Shown: one piece after another, positions 59,133 to 64,000 of the stretch | Position numbering within the stretch: position 1 is the stretch's first letter | Layout of the letters: each line of letters begins with the position of its first letter | Assembly (NCBI GenBank): GCA_904066235.2 | Contig: CAJFCV020000006.1 | Span: forward strand, 8,804,001-8,868,000 | Length of the DNA: 64,000 nucleotides | DNA from: Bursaphelenchus xylophilus | Taxonomy: Eukaryota; Nematoda; Chromadorea; Rhabditida; Aphelenchoididae | Reading direction: 5' to 3' | Translations under genes and position numbers: made by a program | The notes under the pieces: generated by a model | Seen by the model: only the letters and a program-made list of their open reading frames with translations | Database searches by the model: none | Told to the model about the DNA's origin: nothing

Positions 59133-62100
59133 TCATACTTTGGTGTTGTTGGTAAACGTTGATCCGAAGGTTTTGAGCAGCATTCCCCTTCGTTCCGGCC
59201 GCGGCTCGGCCACTCTTCGATATGGTTTCGATACCAACGCCGAACTGGCATGAGTTATTGCCCGGGAGTAGAAAATCCAATTGCCTGCGGAGTTGAGATA
59301 GGGCAGAAAACTGGAAAACATTCGAATTTTTTGAGAATAATCCGATTCCAAGAAGGTGAACTCGACGATCCCAAAGTAGGACAGCATGGGAACCACGACG
59401 AACACCCAGAACGGAGTCCAACAAGCGAAATGGAAGAGGACCACGGTCAGGATGGAGCGGACCACTCGAGTGGTGTAGGAGGTGACAAACATGCTTTTAC
59501 CTGAAAACAAAAAAATATTAAAAATCAATTTTTGATTATTTGAGCAATAAAACCTTTGGAAATAAAATGGTTTTGAAAATACCCATATTTTTAACTTATG
59601 CAAATTTGCAATTTTTTACCGTCTTCGGGAAAAAACTATTTCAAAAATTTCTAAAAACGGTTTTAGCACCAACTGATCATCATTGTCCGTATTTTACAAT
59701 GCGATTTTAAAAAAAATCAAACTTTATCCCGAGCAATGGTAATTTCAGCATGATAAATCAAAAATTAGGTCGACAAAATACCAATTTTTACTTTTCATCA
59801 ATTCCAAAAATATCTTCCGTTAGCAGTATCTTATTTTATTTCTCACCGTTTACCCACGTTTACTATTATTATTTATTCTTTACAATGCGCAGTCCGCGTA
59901 TGATCAAGCCGTATTTTACCAGCCTCAAAATTTTCCTGAGCCTCCTCGTACGTTTACTTACCATCTTTATTCCTGAGATGCCGGATCAGAAAGTAGTAAC
60001 AAGTCGATATGAACAAAACTGGCAACACAAACCCCAGAATAAACATGTACATGATGAACACACTCATCACATCGTCGGGCAGGTCAGAGGAACATGTCGT
60101 AATATTCACTCCGGGATTGTAATAATCTTGCACGACCGAGGTTTTGGCGTAGTAAATGATCGGAGAACACAGTGCTCCTATTGCGGCGAGGAGAATTATG
60201 ACAACGGTGAAGACGTTGGACACTCGTTTTCGACTGAAAAAAGATGATTTTGCAAGTAAAATTTTTTTTTAATTTTTTTGATACCTTTTGATACTTTTTT
60301 GAATTTTTTATGTTTTTTTAGACTTTTCTTTATATTTGATTTTTATGACGTAAAATTTATTTTCTGCATTCCAACGCCAAACATATGTATGCTTAACACG
60401 TACACATACATGTAAGCGTTACTTCAGCAAATCTCCCCCATTGTACAAACTGTATAATCCGCTGAAACCGGAACCTCGGGGTCCGTCTATCGCCTAATCC
60501 CAGGATCAAATTACAAAAACTCAAAACCTGTCGGAAAATATGAATGGGTCCGTCTTCCAAAACAGTCACGGTCCTATGTAATCCTTCTTTTGTACAAATA
60601 AAAGCATTGTGAAACGCGTTCGAACGGCTTATAAAAATTGCAAATTTTGTAACTGAAAAGCATGGAAAAATTCTGGCAATAAATTTTTATTTTATTTTTT
60701 GTACAATTTTACTGCTGACGCAAAGCTTGTATTAATACAACAGGAAGTCCGCTAAGCACGGTCATCATCTGAAGGTTTCCTTGACGTAATTTGAGTTTTC
60801 TAACAAGCGAAGTCTTTTACTGTGGCTTACAGATTAGCTTCAAATTTTGTAGGCGTACTCTGAACAAGCCAAAAAAAACAGACACAAGGAAAAAGACTGC
60901 CCCGATTTTTATGTTTGAAAAAATTTCTAAAATTTTAGCTTGTGCTTTCCAGCTTGTGACACGCATCAAATATTTCACTTCAGTCTGTCAAATCAAAGTC
61001 TAACTGACATTTTTCAACAGTAATCTAAGCCATGTCGCTTTAACTTGTTCTCGTTTGAAACTTTAGTAAACAGTTCCGTCAAGTTAATCAAGATTATTTT
61101 TAACTGCTTACTCGTACAAGGATTCCCAGAACTTAATTTATATATTCAATGCATTTGCAACATTTTGAAATTTCCAATTTCCGGAGTTACATATAATTAA
61201 AATGTCATGCAAAACTTTCGAAGGTCTTCCTGAAGCTTCGTGAGTGGTCGAAATGAGTCAATTTTGTGCTCAATTAGGGAGCTTCAGGGCTTAAGATGGC
61301 TTAAAGAAATTGTTGGTACTACCTAGTACAAGATTGTTTTTCCTACCAAAAGTGTTATTTCAAAACAAAAAAAGATATAGACCATGTTATACTAGAGCTT
61401 CTGGTTTTAATTTGTGATCATGTTCTCTTGTTGAGTCTTCAAAATTTGTTAAAAAGTAGTCTTTGTAATTTTATCGACAAAACTACCTATTTTTTAGGTA
61501 TAAAAATAATGCCTTTTAGGGCATGCTTATGCACTAGTTTATGTAATCGAACATAATCCCCACTTACCGACAACAAAACCACTGAAAAGGTCGACATATC
61601 ACCAGAAATCGTTCAAACGACATCACAGCCAAAATGGCGACAGACAAAAGTTTGTTGATGTTTTCCACGGCAAAGAATATCTTACAACCCACGTAACCCA
61701 ACTCCCAACTGCCCAGAATAAAGTAGGAGGTCACACTGGGCGTCATGCAAAGCACCTGGAAATGGAAAATTATTTATCAAGGTAAAATTTGAAGATTCTA
61801 CGCCAAAATTTTTGAATTTTTATAACTGACAATGGAATTTGATGACTTTAGGATTACAACAAGAATGTAAAAAGAGTAGAAGTTAAAAGGCCCTAGAAAA
61901 TGAGGAGAGAAAATCATAGAAAAAAGAACATTTTTTTGGTCATCACCTAAACTCTCCGCCGATTTTTTAAAATCATTTTTTGATTCAAAGCGCTAGGTAA
62001 GCATATTGCAAATGACTTAGAACATTCTGCTCTAAGTTTGTGACAGATTTCATTTGAAATTAAGCTTTGTAATGTGGTCATTTTTAAGCCTTGTTCAACG

Positions 62101-63169
62101 CAATAGCTTGTACCATGCATTTTCAAACCTCCACGATAGATCCTCCAATCTATCGATAATCTTTAATCTCGCTTTGTCCCACTCAGTTTACAACCAGATC
62201 CTATTTTGCTTAACAATTTCATCCGTTAAGCCCTTGATCCTATCGATAAAACAAAATGACTTTCCCGGAAGCAATTATCTAATTACAATAGGCCATTAAA
62301 AATATGCATGATTGCTCATCGAAAGATTCAGATTATCGATGGATGATGTGGTCTTGAAATCGCTGGAGATAAGCACTTTCTCCATTGGGGAAAAATTAGT
62401 TCCAGGAATCAAAGTTCCGTAGACCTGCATGTTCCTATGTATTCGGATGGATTAAGAAAGTTTTCAAGGTACATACATCACCACTGTTCGTGGTTACAGA
62501 CGTTTGAAGTCCGGACAGTCTTCTTGTACTAGTAATTTGAAAAACGAAAAAACGGAGGAGTGTGACGCCGTTGCACTCTTTGACGCGTGACACAGTAAGG
62601 CCCTTGATTGTCACAGGATCTTATAGGACTTCTGTTCAAGGTGAAAAAGTTAATTTTTTTCAGATTGTGTTTTTCTGGTTTGGTAAGGCCGTAAATTAAT
62701 CTATTGAAAGATCATGTTTTTCAAGCGCAGTTGAGATATTCAAGGATCTTTGGCGATTAGTGAGGGAATATTTTCCTCAATAGGATTGCAAATAAATAAT
62801 CTTCAGCCACTTAAAGATCAAAAAGTCTCGGCTGAGTCCATAATAAAAACATCCCCCAAAGATTAAAAAGCGAAACTTTGATTGGCCAAAAAGACCTCAA
62901 CTTTTCAAGGAATACATCAAACTTCAGTCACAACCCCAAAAAACCCTCCTCAAAGTTCAACTTACACACATATCAGCGATGCTCAAGCTCAATATATACA
63001 ACGACATGTGTTTGAAAACGCTGTTCATGGGGCTCCAAGTCTTGTAGAGGATCCGGATCAGCGTCACAATTACCCACGAATTACCCGATATTCCAATTAC
63101 CATCACGGGGAGGAAGTACGCGACGGCCAAGGTTTTCTCAACCGGCCCAACCGTCATCCCTACAATCAT
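59133..63169 (-). CDS. Rhodopsin-class (class A) peptide GPCR
   Basis: Seven-helix receptor of about 343 residues in the plasma membrane. Exons (minus): 63169-62966, 61755-61568, 60233-59962 and 59500-59133; phases fit. Helix 1 has SGNSWVIV (GN motif) and helix 2 LSLSIADM. Helix 3 follows a conserved extracellular Cys (GYVGCKIFF) and ends SFERFLVI, where most receptors have DRY. Helix 4 is in [15 protein letters not shown]. The second extracellular loop has NIT (glycosylation site) and a Cys. Helix 5 is [16 protein letters not shown]. Helix 6 has the CWTP motif (HFACWTPFW). Helix 7 ends [10 protein letters not shown], an NPxxY variant with Trp for Pro. The loop and motif set fits the somatostatin/allatostatin-C/galanin-like peptide receptors, but the ligand cannot be named. 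The extracellular N-terminus is only about 12 residues, so an upstream exon may be missing. The C-tail is short; AAA|GTATGAG at the stop could be a donor to another exon. Confidence 0.87.
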
Positions 63170-64000
63170 GGTTGTTGAGTGGAATAAATGTAAAATGGGA
63201 AGGAAAGCAAGTCTCGTGGACGATTTTCAAAGGCTTCACGAAGCGCAAAGAACAATAAAAAAACTGTTATGGAATTACATATAAGATTTGGGGGATAAAT
63301 TAAGAATTTCAGGAGGAAAGATTGAAGCTTGGTACGGAGGAGAAACCAAGGTACATATGTACATGGAGTACAAGGAAAAATTTCAAAATTTTGCTTCAAG
63401 TTTTTATATTGGGAATGTTTAAAGTGCAAGTCCCATTTAAGAAGCTAAGATTCTGGATGGATTAGGCCACATATCAGAGGTTAATAAGGCAATTTCTCAA
63501 TATTCAATGATCACATTTTCCTCAAGCTTCGTATGTACAGTAGATGAAATAAACCGGGAAATTGGATGACTTTAGTGATTTTCGGCCTTCATCTGAAAGC
63601 ACAAATTCCAATGAGATTTAGGCAGTTTGCTTTGCGTAGAACATGTAGGCTTCTGGCAAGTTTAGCCCCCGCTTTGTAAATACAAAAACGTACAAGCGAG
63701 CTAACAACGATCTTTGCTTCTGAAAGGTTATACAAAAATAGGTGATGGACGAACTTTTTTATAGTAAGAATTTTTTTGACCACATCTTTGCAAATGTTAT
63801 AGTTGGTTTTTGTGGAAATCGTGGTCTTTTTTTACACAAAATTTCAATTTTTTTGATAAAAATATGGCAAAAATTTTGCTCAGAATTTCTTCCATTTGTC
63901 ATCGAAATCTAGTAAGCCACAACCAAAATTTTTGAAAAAAATCCGAAATATTTTTTTGCAAAATTGAACAAAGTCGCGCGTAACTAATGAAACAAACATC
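63170..64000. other. Right flank, no gene seen
   Basis: AT-rich sequence upstream of the GPCR start. Short open frames lack domains. A missing first exon or the promoter of the GPCR could lie here. Confidence 0.45.

Noticed and set aside
58849..59424. 191-codon minus-strand open frame overlapping the last GPCR exon
   Set aside because: It is in another frame than helices 6-7 of the GPCR and mostly reflects that exon's shadow.

Overview
The window reads as nuclear DNA of a free-living or rhabditid-type nematode. Supporting this are many short introns ending in the nematode acceptor TTTTCAG, acceptors placed directly before start codons (the arrangement expected for spliced-leader trans-splicing), a cuticle collagen of the standard nematode layout, and close similarity of several products to Caenorhabditis families. 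The sequence is AT-rich with patches of GC-rich non-coding DNA. No bacterial, viral or CRISPR feature was seen. Exon joins below were worked out by eye from splice signals and reading phase; no alignment or transcript data were available.

Layout, left to right. (1) 272-2468 (+): sugar-transporter-like MFS/SLC2 gene with a MITE in one intron. (2) 8745-3426 (-): POU-homeodomain gene of the CEH-18 type. Its POU-specific exon stays open for about 450 further codons before a stop, and the homeodomain lies downstream of that stop. (3) 8752-23859: a 15-kb stretch with no gene I can support, with GC-rich islands and an excess of the POU octamer ATGCAAAT. It also holds a decayed tRNA-Glu-like sequence. 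(4) 23860-25399 (+): secreted pepsin-like protein whose two active-site DTG motifs and flap are degenerate. (5) 28923-37099 (+): protein kinase N (HR1 repeats, C2-like domain, AGC kinase). A large nested palindromic element sits in its first intron. (6) 37843-38443 (+): small two-membrane-segment protein of unknown function. (7) 40920-42394 (+): cuticle collagen. (8) 42680-45074 (+): divergent PP1-like phosphatase. (9) 54965-45570 (-): nuclear receptor of the NR6 (GCNF/DHR4/NHR-91) type. Its two zinc fingers are split by a 6.1-kb intron, so the first finger is easily missed. (10) 63169-59133 (-): rhodopsin-class peptide GPCR.

The genes do not form an obvious pathway. Two are developmental transcription factors (POU, NR6), two are signalling enzymes (PKN, PP1-like) and one is a neuropeptide-type receptor. 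Collagen, transporter and protease-like protein are effector products. The POU and nuclear-receptor genes both sit in, or contain, large non-coding tracts carrying sites that match their own DNA-binding classes. That suggests autoregulation but does not prove it.

The most unusual features are the POU-specific exon with its long novel C-terminal extension, the octamer-rich desert upstream of the same gene, and the nested TA-flanked palindromic MITEs. Two short words, GTAAAATACG and CATGGATAATAT, recur in non-coding DNA far more often than base composition predicts.
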